Source: Shewanella electrodiphila
Lineage (GTDB): Bacteria; Pseudomonadota; Gammaproteobacteria; Enterobacterales; Shewanellaceae
Reading direction: 5' to 3'
Assembly (NCBI RefSeq): GCF_023283985.1
Contig: NZ_JAKIKU010000005.1
Span: 248,001-312,000, forward strand
Length of the DNA stretch: 64,000 nt
In this document: in pieces, positions 51,589 through 62,768 of the stretch
Numbering within the stretch: the first letter of the stretch is position 1
Layout: every line of letters begins with the position of its first letter
The notes under the pieces: generated by a model
Database searches by the model: none
Told to the model about the DNA's origin: nothing
What the model saw: only the letters and a program-made list of their open reading frames with translations
Translations under genes and position numbers: made by a program

Positions 51589-54438
51589 TTGTCTCAGGGA
51601 AAAAGTCTTCAAACACTTAGTGGCCTTCAACGCCTTCTCGAAGGTGGATTGATTATATGTTGCATGACAGCAACCTACATTCTTCTTGCGCTCAGCAGTT
51701 TTGATCCTAGTGATCCTGGCTGGAGTCAGTCTCATTTCCAAGGTGAAATCAATAATCTTACAGGCGCAGTAGGGGCTTGGACTGCCGATGTGCTGTTTTA
51801 TTTCTTTGGTTTTATTGCCTATTTAATTCCGGTCATCATAGCGGCCACTGGTTGGTTTATTTTTAATCGCACTCACAAATTATTTGAAATAGATTACTTT
51901 TCTGTGGGATTAAGGATCATTGGTTTTATGTTGATGGTGTTGGCATTAGCAGCGCTTGCGAGTATGAATGCCGATGATATGTACGTTTTTTCTGCAGGTG
52001 GTGTTGCTGGTGACGTTATTGGCCAAGCCATGTTGCCGTACTTTAACAACCTGGGGACCACATTACTGTTACTGTGCTTTATTGGTGCTGGTTTTACATT
52101 AACCACAGGGATCAGTTGGTTAACTGTGATTGAAGCGACAGGCTATGGCACCATATGGTGCGTGAAGAAACTGATCAGTCTTCCAAGTTATTTCAATGGT
52201 TCAAATGAAACTGAAGACACGCGTGGCTTTATGTCTGTGGTTGATAAGTTTAAGCAAGGCCGTGACAAAAATAGTGAAGAAGAGGATGTGATTGATGGTG
52301 AAGTGCAATCCTCAAATGAACAGCCTTCAAATAATGAAAAAGCACCGGAACGTCATTATGGCGGTAAGTTAGAACCGCAGTTTGATGTTGTATCTGACAA
52401 CACTGACAATCACATAGCAGACGATGAGTACGAAGAAGAGCCTGCCAAACAATCTGTTTTTGCACGAATGAAGTCTAAAATCAATCCGCGCCGTGAAGAA
52501 TCACAAGATGATGATCAAGATGCTGAAATTGATAGCGAAACTCAAACTCAAACTCAAACTCAAACTAGGGTAGAGCCTCAGGTTAGCATTAACAACACCG
52601 CAGATGAATCAAGCCAACCATGGGTTGCGTCAGGTGATGCGCCAGCAGTTGATTTAACAAATGCTAATCAATTAGATCCGCAGCAAATTAATGACGAAAG
52701 TATCGAGTTTGGCGATGAGTTTGAACGCACGACATCTATTGGTGCAACCGTGATGGCTGCGGCAGTTAAAAATCAGCAAAGTGATGACCAACAAAGTGAA
52801 AAGCAATTAACTGAGCAGCAGCAAACGAATGCGGCGCAATCTACAGCGCCAGTAGCTTCAGATAAACCGTATATAGCGGAAGGTATCGTGGTAATTCCAG
52901 GACAAGAGCCACAGGTTGTTATGAGTCAGCCACGTGTTGCCATGCCGCCTTTACCGAGTATTACCTTACTTGATGTCCCTGATCGAAAAGAAAACCCAAT
53001 CACAAAAGATGAGTTAGATATCGTAGCTCGCTTAGTGGAAACCAAGTTAGCTGACTTTAACATCGTAGCCAATGTTGTTGGCGTATTCCCAGGTCCTGTT
53101 GTTACCCGGTTTGAGTTAGAGCTTGCTCCAGGTGTTAAAGCGTCAAAAATTTCTAATTTGTCTAAAGATTTAGCGCGTTCTTTGCTGGCTGAAAGTGTCC
53201 GTGTCGTAGAGGTCATTCCAGGTAAAGCTTATGTGGGTCTTGAGTTACCTAATAAGTTCCGTGAAACCGTGTTTATGCGCGATGTACTTGACAGCAAAAC
53301 CTTTGAAGAAAGCCAGTCAAATCTATCAATGGTGTTAGGTGAAGATATTGCAGGCGACCCAGTGGTTGTTGATTTAGGCAAAATGCCGCATTTACTGGTT
53401 GCGGGTACGACAGGCTCTGGTAAGTCAGTTGGTGTGAATGTGATGATCACCAGTATTTTGTATAAGTCTGGACCAGAAGACGTACGCTTCATCATGATTG
53501 ACCCGAAAATGCTTGAGCTGTCTGTTTACGAAGGCATTCCACATTTATTATGTGAAGTGGTGACAGACATGAAAGAAGCGGCCAATGCACTACGTTGGTG
53601 TGTCGGTGAAATGGAACGCCGATATAAGTTAATGTCGGCATTAGGTGTGCGTAATCTTAAGGGCTACAACACCAAGATTAAACTTGCAAAAGAAGCGGGA
53701 ACACCGATTGTAGACCCGTTATGGAAATCATCTGAAAGCATGGATGAACAAGCACCTGAGTTAGATAAATTACCTTCGATAGTTGTAGTGGTCGATGAAT
53801 TTGCTGACATGATTATGATTGTCGGCAAAAAAGTAGAAGAATTGATTGCCCGTATTGCCCAAAAAGCACGTGCAGCTGGTATCCATTTAATCTTAGCGAC
53901 TCAGCGTCCTTCGGTCGATGTGATTACTGGTTTGATTAAAGCGAACGTACCTACTCGTATAGCATTCCAGGTATCTTCACGTATCGATTCACGTACCATT
54001 TTAGATCAACAAGGCGCTGAAACCTTGCTAGGCATGGGTGATATGCTTTACTTGCCACCAGGTACCAGTGTGCCTATTCGTGTGCATGGTGCATTTATTG
54101 ATGATCATGAAGTACATAAAGTGGTTGCCGATTGGCATGCCCGTGGTAAACCGCAATATGTCGAAGAAATTCTTAATGGCGTTAGTGATGGTGAGCAAGT
54201 GCTGTTACCTGGTGAAACCGCAGAAACCGATGATGATACTGATCAGTTATATGATGAGGCTGTCGCTTTTGTTACTGAAACCCGCAGAGGCTCTATTTCC
54301 AGTGTTCAGCGTAAATTCAAAATCGGTTACAACCGCGCAGCCAGAATTATCGAAATGATGGAGACACAAGGTATTGTCAGCACGCAAGGCCATAATGGTA
54401 ACCGTGAAGTGTTAGCACCGCCACCACCACGTGGTTAA
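51589..54438 (+). CDS. ftsK: DNA translocase FtsK
   Basis: 949 residues from a TTG start ([19 protein letters not shown] follows, as in other Shewanella FtsK). Four membrane helices in the first 190 residues anchor it at the septum. The linker (about 210-450) is acidic and rich in Gln. The motor carries Walker A in [12 protein letters not shown] and Walker B in [11 protein letters not shown]. The C-terminal gamma domain ([30 protein letters not shown]) reads KOPS sites for chromosome dimer resolution. A short Gln-Thr repeat lies in the linker. First gene of ftsK-lolA-rarA-crcB-serS. Confidence 0.96.
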   Translation: MSQGKSLQTLSGLQRLLEGGLIICCMTATYILLALSSFDPSDPGWSQSHFQGEINNLTGAVGAWTADVLFYFFGFIAYLIPVIIAATGWFIFNRTHKLFEIDYFSVGLRIIGFMLMVLALAALASMNADDMYVFSAGGVAGDVIGQAMLPYFNNLGTTLLLLCFIGAGFTLTTGISWLTVIEATGYGTIWCVKKLISLPSYFNGSNETEDTRGFMSVVDKFKQGRDKNSEEEDVIDGEVQSSNEQPSNNEKAPERHYGGKLEPQFDVVSDNTDNHIADDEYEEEPAKQSVFARMKSKINPRREESQDDDQDAEIDSETQTQTQTQTRVEPQVSINNTADESSQPWVASGDAPAVDLTNANQLDPQQINDESIEFGDEFERTTSIGATVMAAAVKNQQSDDQQSEKQLTEQQQTNAAQSTAPVASDKPYIAEGIVVIPGQEPQVVMSQPRVAMPPLPSITLLDVPDRKENPITKDELDIVARLVETKLADFNIVANVVGVFPGPVVTRFELELAPGVKASKISNLSKDLARSLLAESVRVVEVIPGKAYVGLELPNKFRETVFMRDVLDSKTFEESQSNLSMVLGEDIAGDPVVVDLGKMPHLLVAGTTGSGKSVGVNVMITSILYKSGPEDVRFIMIDPKMLELSVYEGIPHLLCEVVTDMKEAANALRWCVGEMERRYKLMSALGVRNLKGYNTKIKLAKEAGTPIVDPLWKSSESMDEQAPELDKLPSIVVVVDEFADMIMIVGKKVEELIARIAQKARAAGIHLILATQRPSVDVITGLIKANVPTRIAFQVSSRIDSRTILDQQGAETLLGMGDMLYLPPGTSVPIRVHGAFIDDHEVHKVVADWHARGKPQYVEEILNGVSDGEQVLLPGETAETDDDTDQLYDEAVAFVTETRRGSISSVQRKFKIGYNRAARIIEMMETQGIVSTQGHNGNREVLAPPPPRG
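52541..52564. repeat. Hexanucleotide tandem repeat in the ftsK linker (CTCAAA x4)
   Basis: Four perfect units encode a Gln-Thr run in the variable linker. Frame is preserved with copy-number change. Confidence 0.95.
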
Positions 54439-54542
54439 TCAGATAATGCCAGCAAACGTTAAACGAAGTTTAATCTTAGTTTGTTAGGCCTAAATGCTAC
54501 ATTGAAATAACGATTACGCTCTTAGAAGTAGTAGGAAAGAAT

Positions 54543-55181
54543 ATGAAAAAATGTGTTGGTTTATTATCAATTATCACGGCGCTGTTTATTACGCCGGTTC
54601 ACGCTGATGATTCAGCAGAACTACGTGAAAAACTGAAAACATTGGCATCTTTAAAAGCTGACTTTAGCCAAGTCGTTACCGACATTAATGATAAAGTCAT
54701 TCAGTCAGGCCAGGGCGTTTTTGCCCTTGCTTATCCTAATAAATTCTACTGGCATTTAACTCAGCCGGATGAATCTTTAATTGTTGCTGATGGTCAAGAC
54801 TTGTGGATATTTAACCCATTTGCTGAAGAAGTTACCGTGATGGACTTTGCTGATGCTGTCGAAGCTTCGCCGATTGTTTTACTTGTTCATAGAGATGAAG
54901 AAACTTGGGCGCAATACCATGTTGGTCAAGTAGAGCCTGAGTCAGGAAAAGCCTGTTATATGATTAAACCTAAATCACTCGAAAGCAGTGTAGTTACGGT
55001 AAAAGTCTGTTTTGATCACACTCAACTAACCGATTTTAATCTATTGGATGAGCAAGGTAATCACAGTCAGTTCATGTTAACCAATCAAGCCAGTGTGACA
55101 GAAGACGAGCAATCATTGTTTGAATTTGTCGTACCGGCAAACGTTGATATAGACGATCAACGTAATAGCCCTGCGCAATAA
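54543..55181 (+). CDS. lolA: Outer-membrane lipoprotein carrier protein LolA
   Basis: 212 residues with signal peptide ([17 protein letters not shown]). [50 protein letters not shown] are the family pattern. It shuttles lipoproteins from LolCDE to LolB through the periplasm. Gene order ftsK-lolA-rarA is conserved in gammaproteobacteria. Several lipoproteins encoded in this window (amylase, glucoamylase, molybdoenzyme) would be clients if sorted outward. Confidence 0.95.
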   Translation: MKKCVGLLSIITALFITPVHADDSAELREKLKTLASLKADFSQVVTDINDKVIQSGQGVFALAYPNKFYWHLTQPDESLIVADGQDLWIFNPFAEEVTVMDFADAVEASPIVLLVHRDEETWAQYHVGQVEPESGKACYMIKPKSLESSVVTVKVCFDHTQLTDFNLLDEQGNHSQFMLTNQASVTEDEQSLFEFVVPANVDIDDQRNSPAQ

Positions 55182-55189
55182 GGTTTACC

Positions 55190-56521
55190 GTGTCTAACTT
55201 AGGCTTTGATTTCTCACCCGACTTTCGTCCTTTAGCTGCAAGAATGCGCCCGAGGGAAATCAGTGAATACGTTGGTCAAAGCCATTTGCTTGGTGAAGGC
55301 CAACCGTTAAGACAAGCCCTTGAAGCCAATCGTGCTCATTCAATGCTCTTGTGGGGGCCGCCTGGCACAGGCAAAACCACTCTAGCAGAACTCGTTGCTC
55401 ATTATGCCAATGCTCACGTTGAGCGGATTTCTGCGGTGACCTCAGGGGTTAAAGAAATTCGCGCTGCGATTGAGCAAGCAAAAGCAGTTGCGCAAAGTCG
55501 TGGTCAACGCACATTATTATTTGTTGATGAAGTACATCGATTTAACAAAAGTCAACAAGATGCATTTTTGCCGTTTATTGAAGATGGCACGGTCATTTTT
55601 GTTGGTGCAACGACTGAAAACCCATCGTTTGAGCTCAATAACGCATTATTGTCACGAGCAAGGGTGTATCTCATTAATCGCCTAGATGGTGATGATATTG
55701 CTCAAATTATAAATCAAGCATTAACTGACACTGAACGTGGTTTTGGCAAGCGACATTTCAACATGCCAGATGATGTTATGCAGCAATTAGCTGCCACATC
55801 AGATGGAGATGCCCGCAAAGCACTTAACTTATTAGAGTTAATGAGCGACCTAGTCAGTGACAATGACAGCTTTACCCAAGAGATGCTTACTCAAGTTGCT
55901 GGCCATCAGATGGCCGCATACGATAAAAATGGCGATCAATTTTACGATTTAATTTCAGCAGTGCACAAGTCAGTGCGTGGTTCATCGCCAGATGCTGCGC
56001 TGTATTGGTATTGCCGCATTTTAGAAGGCGGCGGCGATCCTTTGTATGTTGCAAGGCGACTGCTTGCGATAGCTTCTGAAGACATTGGTAATGCCGATCC
56101 AACGGCAATGAATATTGCCCTCAATGCTTGGGATTGTTTCCACCGAGTTGGGCCCGCAGAAGGTGAACGAGCCATTGCGCAAGCGATTGTTTATTTAGCC
56201 AGCGCGCCCAAAAGTAATGCTGTCTATACCGCATTTAAAGCGGCTCGAACACTTGCTAGAGAAACTGGCCATGAGTCAGTACCTGATCATTTACGAAACG
56301 CACCGACTCAGCTTATGAAAAACATGGGGCTTGGCGCGGAATACCGCTATGCTCATGATGAACCTGGTGCATTTGCACCCGGTGAAAATTATTTTCCTGA
56401 GTCACTGCAGCAAAGCCAGTTTTATTATCCAACTGAACGTGGTTTTGAAAAAAGAATTAAGGATAAGTTGGCCCATTTAGCTGAACTTGACAGAACAAGT
56501 GAGGTAAAACGCTATGATTAG
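55190..56521 (+). CDS. rarA: Replication-associated recombination protein A
   Basis: 443 residues from a GTG start eight bases after lolA, with AAGG upstream. AAA+ ATPase: [24 protein letters not shown], Walker [15 protein letters not shown], Walker [21 protein letters not shown] and arginine sensor LLSRARVYL. The C-terminal clamp-loader-like part ([31 protein letters not shown]) is specific to RarA/MgsA. It acts at stalled replication forks. Its 3' end overlaps crcB by eight bases. Confidence 0.96.
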   Translation: MSNLGFDFSPDFRPLAARMRPREISEYVGQSHLLGEGQPLRQALEANRAHSMLLWGPPGTGKTTLAELVAHYANAHVERISAVTSGVKEIRAAIEQAKAVAQSRGQRTLLFVDEVHRFNKSQQDAFLPFIEDGTVIFVGATTENPSFELNNALLSRARVYLINRLDGDDIAQIINQALTDTERGFGKRHFNMPDDVMQQLAATSDGDARKALNLLELMSDLVSDNDSFTQEMLTQVAGHQMAAYDKNGDQFYDLISAVHKSVRGSSPDAALYWYCRILEGGGDPLYVARRLLAIASEDIGNADPTAMNIALNAWDCFHRVGPAEGERAIAQAIVYLASAPKSNAVYTAFKAARTLARETGHESVPDHLRNAPTQLMKNMGLGAEYRYAHDEPGAFAPGENYFPESLQQSQFYYPTERGFEKRIKDKLAHLAELDRTSEVKRYD

Positions 56522-56900
56522 CTTGACCAATATCATGTTTGTGGCACTTGGCGGCTCAATTGGTGCAGTTTTTCGCTATGTTATTTCAATTTTAATGCTT
56601 CAGCTATTTGGAAGCAGTTTCCCTTTTGGTACACTGTTAGTCAATATATTGGGATCATTCTTGATGGGCATCGTTTATGCCATCGGTCTTGAAACAAGTC
56701 ACCTAAGCCCAGAAATGAAAGCCATGGTTGGTGTTGGGCTATTAGGCGCGTTAACGACTTTTTCAACGTTTTCCAATGAAACATTATTGCTCATGCAAGA
56801 AGGACTCTTCTTAAAAGCAATTCTCAACGTGTTGTTGAATGTCACGCTATGTATTTTCATGGTATATGTCGGCCAGCAGCTAGTAATTTCTCGCATTTAA
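56514..56900 (+). CDS. crcB: Fluoride ion channel CrcB
   Basis: 128 residues, four membrane helices. [23 protein letters not shown] and [14 protein letters not shown] are the Fluc signatures, the last with the pore Phe and Thr residues. It works as a dual-topology dimer exporting fluoride. Overlaps rarA; no fluoride riboswitch is visible, as expected inside an operon. Confidence 0.95.
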   Translation: MISLTNIMFVALGGSIGAVFRYVISILMLQLFGSSFPFGTLLVNILGSFLMGIVYAIGLETSHLSPEMKAMVGVGLLGALTTFSTFSNETLLLMQEGLFLKAILNVLLNVTLCIFMVYVGQQLVISRI

Positions 56901-56915
56901 CTATTAAGAATATAA

Positions 56916-58205
<1,290 letters not shown>

Positions 58206-58272
58206 TAGATAACACTAATAGCGATCGACATTGCCAAAGGTTAACAGTCCCTTTGGTAATGGGATAAACAAT

Positions 58273-58300
58273 AAAACCAAACATCATGTTTGGTTTTTTT
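58273..58300 (+). terminator. Terminator of serS
   Basis: AAAACCAAACAT and ATGTTTGGTTTT flank one base, with a T-run after the stem. It separates serS from the orphan deaminase-like gene. Confidence 0.92.
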
Positions 58301-58345
58301 ATGGCAACAAATCATTTGCTGTTGTCCACCACTTAAAAAGTAAAG

Positions 58346-59032
58346 ATGAAGATGTTAGAAATCGAATATGTCATAGATGGGATGTCGACAAAGATGTATG
58401 TCGACAAAACGCATTTCTTTAAGTTATCTGATAACCAATGGGTTTTAGCTGGTGATTTGGCGGTTAGAGCAAGTATCATCGCTAGTAGTGGCACTGCTGC
58501 ATCTATAGTCACAGTGATTGAAATTGACCCTAGGTACCATTATTGTGATGTTAAATTGAGTCATAATCATCATTTCTTTGTCACCAAAAATCCAAGTTCA
58601 GCACTAGATAAAAATTGTGAAATAGCGCCAACCGACCCCCTTGAATTAATCCCCTATGAGTTAGCCAATAAACCTTCTTACCACCCCAATGGTGAACCAA
58701 CAGGGCACCATAGCGGCCCGTGGGTTGCGGCGAGACATATTAATCATAAGGGTGAACACATCTTTGGTTGGGGCAGAGCAGATGACGTAATGTGTGCTGA
58801 AGATGCAGCGGTCAATGATTTGAAAACTAAAGTTGGCGGCGATACATTATTGAACCGTAAAAATGTCACCATATCCCATGCATATATTCGTAAATACACT
58901 AAAAAAGGCCGGCTAATCAATAAAATGAGCCCTTGTACATATTGCCGTGAAAACTATGGCTCAGCTTTAAATGATAAAACGGTGGGAGAAAGTGACTTAA
59001 TTAAACCTGGGCGAGATTACCTGCCAGAGTAG
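58346..59032 (+). CDS. Orphan HINT-like / nucleic-acid-deaminase-like protein (toxin module remnant or cassette)
   Basis: 228 residues; no family name recognised for the whole. Residues about 24-80 (HFFKLSDNQWVLAGDL ... VKLSHNHHFFVT) look like the C-terminal half of a pretoxin HINT domain. Residues 150-152 (CAE) and 196-200 (PCTYC) give the zinc motif of the cytidine-deaminase superfamily, with E152 as the proton shuttle. This order, HINT then deaminase, is the C-terminal end of many polymorphic toxins. There is no signal, no Rhs or VgrG partner and no immunity gene downstream; an in-frame TAA at 58334 blocks extension. The ribosome site is weak. It could be a dormant toxin tip, an antitoxin-free relic, or a domesticated enzyme. 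Confidence 0.6.
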   Translation: MKMLEIEYVIDGMSTKMYVDKTHFFKLSDNQWVLAGDLAVRASIIASSGTAASIVTVIEIDPRYHYCDVKLSHNHHFFVTKNPSSALDKNCEIAPTDPLELIPYELANKPSYHPNGEPTGHHSGPWVAARHINHKGEHIFGWGRADDVMCAEDAAVNDLKTKVGGDTLLNRKNVTISHAYIRKYTKKGRLINKMSPCTYCRENYGSALNDKTVGESDLIKPGRDYLPE

Positions 59033-59087
59033 AAGTTAGCTTAAAGGTAACTGTATGATTTTAAAGCTAATTATTGTTAATTTAACT

Positions 59088-59193
59088 TGCTCTTATCTCA
59101 ATTTATACAAACCTAATGTCTCTAGGTCGTATTAAACTAAAGTGACCTAAATCGAGTAAAGTAATCCAAATTGTGTAAACTAAGATAAGAGCA
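59088..59193. repeat. Long imperfect inverted repeat element after the deaminase-like gene
   Basis: Arms 59088-59110 and 59171-59193 pair with 20 of 23 matches (core GCTCTTATCT / AGATAAGAGC), enclosing 60 bases with a further TAGGTC/GACCTA repeat (59122-59127 with 59143-59148). It fills the gap between the convergent deaminase-like and tusE genes. No target-site duplication is obvious. It may be a terminator-like fold or a small non-autonomous element. Confidence 0.6.
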
Positions 59194-59216
59194 GTGTTTC
59201 ATTTTCTACTGTAAAA

Positions 59217-59555
59217 TCAGATGCATTTAGCTGGTTTTGGTAACCCAGCTATCTTAGTTGCCTGTTTAGCCGGTCCGACAGGGAAAAGGGTATACAAGTA
59301 TTTAGAGTTACCTTTATCAGCGCCTAATGACTGACCTATAGCCTTAACCAATACACGTATTGCAGGACTGGTTTTAAACTCTAAGTAAAAATTTCGCACA
59401 AAATTAATCACTTCCCAATGTTGCTCGGTGAGTTCAATCTCTTCAGTTGCTGCCAATGTTGGCGCCATTTCTGGCGACCAGTCTGTGTAATTTTTTAAAT
59501 AACCTTTAGCATCAACTTCAATGTGTTGACCGTTAAATTCAAATGATTCTACCAA
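59217..59555 (-). CDS. tusE: Sulfurtransferase TusE (DsrC family)
   Basis: 112 residues. The C-terminus GLPKPAKCI has the penultimate Cys that accepts persulfide, and [28 protein letters not shown] is the DsrC core. It passes sulfur from TusBCD to MnmA for tRNA 2-thiouridine. Overlaps tusB by seven bases; last gene of tusDCBE. Confidence 0.95.
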   Translation of the reverse strand: MVESFEFNGQHIEVDAKGYLKNYTDWSPEMAPTLAATEEIELTEQHWEVINFVRNFYLEFKTSPAIRVLVKAIGQSLGADKGNSKYLYTLFPVGPAKQATKIAGLPKPAKCI

Positions 59556-59839
59556 GTGATCACCTTAGTGTGTTGCAATGTAGCCAGTACAAACTGGTCA
59601 TAATCAATGATTGAGATATTGGCTGATTGAGGTAAACGCTCGCTTAGGCCTCTGGCTTCAATGTCTTCAATTAACACATACAGTTTGAAGTCAGCCAAGC
59701 GTTGTTGCCATTGAGTATTGAGTAAACAATTTAGCGCATCGTCAGCGAGTAAAATGCTGTCTTGAGCATCAATGTAACGTAAACAAGTGCTAAGGGCGTT
59801 ATCAGCCGTTACTGAGCTTTGAATATGGTGCAATATCAT
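59549..59839 (-). CDS. tusB: Sulfur relay protein TusB (DsrH family)
   Basis: 96 residues. [24 protein letters not shown] and the terminal TKVITW are the TusB/DsrH pattern. Part of the TusBCD hexamer. It begins two bases after the tusC stop codon. Confidence 0.9.
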   Translation of the reverse strand: MILHHIQSSVTADNALSTCLRYIDAQDSILLADDALNCLLNTQWQQRLADFKLYVLIEDIEARGLSERLPQSANISIIDYDQFVLATLQHTKVITW

Positions 59840-59841
59840 AG

Positions 59842-60198
59842 TTAGTAGACCACCACTTCATTTGCCTGCTGAATTAATAGCTGTATCTGTTTAACACTCG
59901 CCATTTCAGCTTCAAAATTAAATTCACTTTCTTTTAAACCAAATTGTTTAGCTGATTCTTGGCAAACCAAAACAGTGTCAATATCATATAAACTAAGCGC
60001 TTTAAAAGTGGCTAAGTAATCCTTACTGCCGACGAGTTCAGGCTGCTGTTCAGGCAATAAATGTAAAACCGCTTCATCAGTAAATACCACACTGACTTCT
60101 TGCTCAAAGCTTGCACTTAACATGGCAAAATCGAGTCCTTCGCGACTTGAAGTATTGCCTATTGGGCTATGTCTAAAGATGACACATACTTTTTTCAT
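59842..60198 (-). CDS. tusC: Sulfur relay protein TusC (DsrF family)
   Basis: 118 residues. VCVIFRHSPIGNTSSREGLDFAMLSASFEQEVSVVFTDEAVLHLL is the DsrF-like core. Component of TusBCD. It lies 37 bases downstream of tusD. Confidence 0.92.
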   Translation of the reverse strand: MKKVCVIFRHSPIGNTSSREGLDFAMLSASFEQEVSVVFTDEAVLHLLPEQQPELVGSKDYLATFKALSLYDIDTVLVCQESAKQFGLKESEFNFEAEMASVKQIQLLIQQANEVVVY

Positions 60199-60235
60199 TA
60201 ACTGAGTACCTTTGTCTTACCGCTGTATTTAATCA

Positions 60236-60625
60236 TTAGAAACAAATCAATCTATCTGATTGTTCAATACCGGTAACGAGTTCACCGAGTCCGCCCATTG
60301 TGAATTTGTCACTGGCGTTGAAAGCATCTTTACGGTTTTCGTTTGCATCCTGTGCCGACAAAACCCCACGCCTTAAGGCAGCAGAAACACAATTAACAAG
60401 ATGTAGATTATGTTCAGTAGCGAGTTTAGTCCAAGCTCGATGTAAATCATGCTCGTCAGAGGCGGGACAAATTAAAGCGCTACTGTTCATCACACCATCT
60501 TGATAAAAGAAAACATGACTGACTTGATGGCCCAAAGACAAAACGCTTTCAGTAAAACGAAGGGCGCGGAAACTGGCGGTAGAGCCATAAACTGTGCCAT
60601 TAACTTGGATAATAAATTTATTCAT
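60236..60625 (-). CDS. tusD: Sulfur relay protein TusD (DsrE family)
   Basis: 129 residues from the ATG at 60625 (MNKFIIQVNGTVYGSTAS), which aligns with other TusD starts; an ATG at 60658 would add 11 residues encoded by a terminator hairpin and is unlikely. The active Cys is in LHLVNCVSAALRRGV. TusD receives sulfur from TusA. First gene of tusDCBE. A terminator stem ends about nine bases before the start codon, and no clear ribosome site is seen. Confidence 0.93.
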   Translation of the reverse strand: MNKFIIQVNGTVYGSTASFRALRFTESVLSLGHQVSHVFFYQDGVMNSSALICPASDEHDLHRAWTKLATEHNLHLVNCVSAALRRGVLSAQDANENRKDAFNASDKFTMGGLGELVTGIEQSDRLICF

Positions 60626-60631
60626 AACAAT

Positions 60632-60661
60632 AAAAAATGGCTCCTGTAAGGGAGCCATTTT
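60632..60661 (-). terminator. Terminator between yccA and tusD
   Basis: AAAATGGCTCC and GGAGCCATTTT with a six-base loop; T-run on the minus strand. It lies right against the tusD start codon, so the tus promoter must be upstream of the hairpin or the operon is reached by read-through. Confidence 0.88.
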
Positions 60662-60722
60662 AGCGTAGTTAGCTGATTAATCACAAGGTCATAAATAAGT
60701 GATTAATACCGATACTCACTGA

Positions 60723-61385
60723 TTAATCATCGTTACCCATGCCTAACAAGTGTAGTAGGGCCATGAATAAGTTAATGAAGTTTAAGAATAATGAGATTGT
60801 TGCGCGAATATAGTTTGTTTCGCCACCATTTACGATACGGCTTGTATCATAAAGGATTAAACCAACCATAATCATCGCTACAGCTGCTTGCAGTGCCATA
60901 AACATCGCGCCGCTGTTTACAAAGAACATGTTGATTAAAGAAAGACCAATAACCACAAGTAAACCAGCAAATAAGAAACCACCCATAAAGTTAAAGTCTT
61001 TCTTAGTGGTGATTGCGTATGCTGATAATGAGATAAAGATGACTGAGGTTAAACCAAAGGCTTGCATAATAAGCTCTGGGCCATTCGCCATACCAACATA
61101 ATGGTTAAGAATGTAACCTAGTGATGCACCTTGCATACCTGTAAATGCGAAAACCCAAGCTAAACCCGAAGCATTATCGGCTTTTTTCAAGGTAACCATC
61201 ATGACTACGATACTGCCTAGTGATAGACCGATAGACATGAAAGGACCGATGTTCATCGCCATTGCAACACCAGCCATTACAGCTGCGAATGCTAATGTCA
61301 TGGACAATAACATGTAAGTGTTTTTAATGAGTTTGTTGGTTTCCATCGTCGTAGCTTGTTGGCCCGACAAAGTTTGTTGATTCAT
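60723..61385 (-). CDS. yccA: Bax inhibitor-1 family protein YccA (FtsH modulator)
   Basis: 220 residues, seven membrane helices. The ATG at 61385 has GGAG six bases upstream; a TTG twelve bases earlier is less likely. LVGLILYDTSRIVNGGETNYIRATISLFLNFINLFMALLHLLG is the BI-1 C-terminal signature. E. coli YccA is a substrate and inhibitor of the FtsH protease, and there too it neighbours tusE. Confidence 0.93.
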   Translation of the reverse strand: MNQQTLSGQQATTMETNKLIKNTYMLLSMTLAFAAVMAGVAMAMNIGPFMSIGLSLGSIVVMMVTLKKADNASGLAWVFAFTGMQGASLGYILNHYVGMANGPELIMQAFGLTSVIFISLSAYAITTKKDFNFMGGFLFAGLLVVIGLSLINMFFVNSGAMFMALQAAVAMIMVGLILYDTSRIVNGGETNYIRATISLFLNFINLFMALLHLLGMGNDD

Positions 61386-61739
61386 AACAGTCTCCAAGAC
61401 GTTAAAAAAATGATGTTCCTATATTAGAAAGCTTTGGAACATACTGATAAATTACTAATGACTTAAGTTGATGATACCTGAGCTTTACTACAGCTTAAAG
61501 TAATCTTCGTAAACGAATTGCATCGGATCAATAAGTATTGTGTAAATCAGAGAGCTAACTCACCTGATTACCTAAAAAAGGCTTATTAAAAGGCTAATTG
61601 GATCACGCTAAATCCAATGATCATAATGCCATTGTTAAAAAATTAGCTTAACTGAACATTAAATCTGACATTTGGCTCATTACAATTGAATAACTGGCTT
61701 AATTAATTGATAAAAATGAAACATCAGCAATTTCGTCGT
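61386..61739. other. Intergenic region yccA - punR
   Basis: 354 bp without a gene. Contains a 7-bp inverted repeat ATTGGAT/ATCCAAT (61597-61603 with 61612-61618) followed on the minus strand by TTAGCCTTTTAATAAGCCTTTTTT, a tentative terminator for punR. The rest should hold the yccA promoter. Confidence 0.5.
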
Positions 61740-62642
61740 TTACGCTAACCACTCTCGATGCAGTTTATCTGTATCACCTAGATAATCTAATACCCATTCC
61801 AATGCCGGAGACATCTTTTCTTGGTTCCATGCTAAACAGCAAGGGCTGGCATTCTTTGGGTTCTCAAGTGTTTTAGAAATTAACGAACCTGATTGAATAA
61901 ACGGTTTAGCAAGGTTCAGCGGCATATAGCCAATACCTGAACCATCCCTGAAACAGTTTATTGCGCGGATCCAGTCTGGCACGACCAAACGTCGCTGATT
62001 ATCGAGTAACCATGTCGTGCGTTTTGGGATTTCTCGCGACGTATCTTCAAGACAAATAGAAGGGTACTGACGTAGTTCATCATCTGAAAGCGGTGTTTCA
62101 ATATCGGCCAGAGGATGATTTTTACTGACCAAGAACGCCCATTCAATGTCGCGCATGTCTTTATATTGAAAAACGCCACCGACAGGGATAGCGGTGGTTG
62201 CGCCAATGGCAATGTCACTTCGACCAGTTGCCAATGCTTCCCAAACACCATTGAAGACTTCAATGCGGATGATAAGTTCTACATCGCTAAAGTGGCGGTA
62301 GAAGTCGGCAATTAATACGCTAATCCTATCTGCACGGACAATATTATCTAGTGCAATGGACAAAGTAGGCTGCCAGCCATTTGCGACACGCTGAGTACTG
62401 CGCTTTAAGTCGTTCATTTCAGCTAGTAGTTCTCTTGCATGTTGCACGAAGTGTTTACCTGGTTCAGTTAAGCTTACACTACGATGATGCCTTTCAAACA
62501 AAATGACACCAAGTTCGTCTTCTATTTGTTTAACGGCATAACTGACGGCTGATGGAACTTTGTGTAATTGATTGGCCGCAGCGGTGAAACTACCGACACG
62601 CGCGACTATATCTATCATTTCCAATGCTTGTTCTGAAAGCAT
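61740..62642 (-). CDS. punR: LysR-family regulator PunR
   Basis: 300 residues. Helix-turn-helix SFTAAANQLHKVPSAVSYAVKQIEDELGVILFERHHRSVSLT and effector-domain stretches IALDNIVRADR, DFYRHFSDVEL, EVFNGVWEALATGRSDIAIGAT and SPALEWVLDYLGD correspond closely to E. coli PunR (YdhB). PunR activates the purine-nucleoside transporter gene punC, which is divergently transcribed here too. Feature overlap with YdhB is recalled, not aligned. Confidence 0.9.
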   Translation of the reverse strand: MLSEQALEMIDIVARVGSFTAAANQLHKVPSAVSYAVKQIEDELGVILFERHHRSVSLTEPGKHFVQHARELLAEMNDLKRSTQRVANGWQPTLSIALDNIVRADRISVLIADFYRHFSDVELIIRIEVFNGVWEALATGRSDIAIGATTAIPVGGVFQYKDMRDIEWAFLVSKNHPLADIETPLSDDELRQYPSICLEDTSREIPKRTTWLLDNQRRLVVPDWIRAINCFRDGSGIGYMPLNLAKPFIQSGSLISKTLENPKNASPCCLAWNQEKMSPALEWVLDYLGDTDKLHREWLA

Positions 62643-62768
62643 GAAGGGCTATCCTTTGCTATGAAAAATTATGAATGCAGTCATCAAAAGTAAACGTTTC
62701 ACAAAGTTTTTGCAAGTCATTAGACTGCACGCAGTTTTTAATAGTCTCAACTTGGAATACCTTTTTAC

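Noticed and set aside
58301-58336. Short in-frame peptide ending at TAA 58334, as a possible N-terminal part of the deaminase-like gene
   Set aside because: Only eleven residues, begins inside the terminator tail; it shows only that the gene cannot extend upstream.
58231-58422. 63-codon frame overlapping the serS terminator and the deaminase-like start
   Set aside because: It crosses a terminator and lies in another frame over the better-supported deaminase-like gene.
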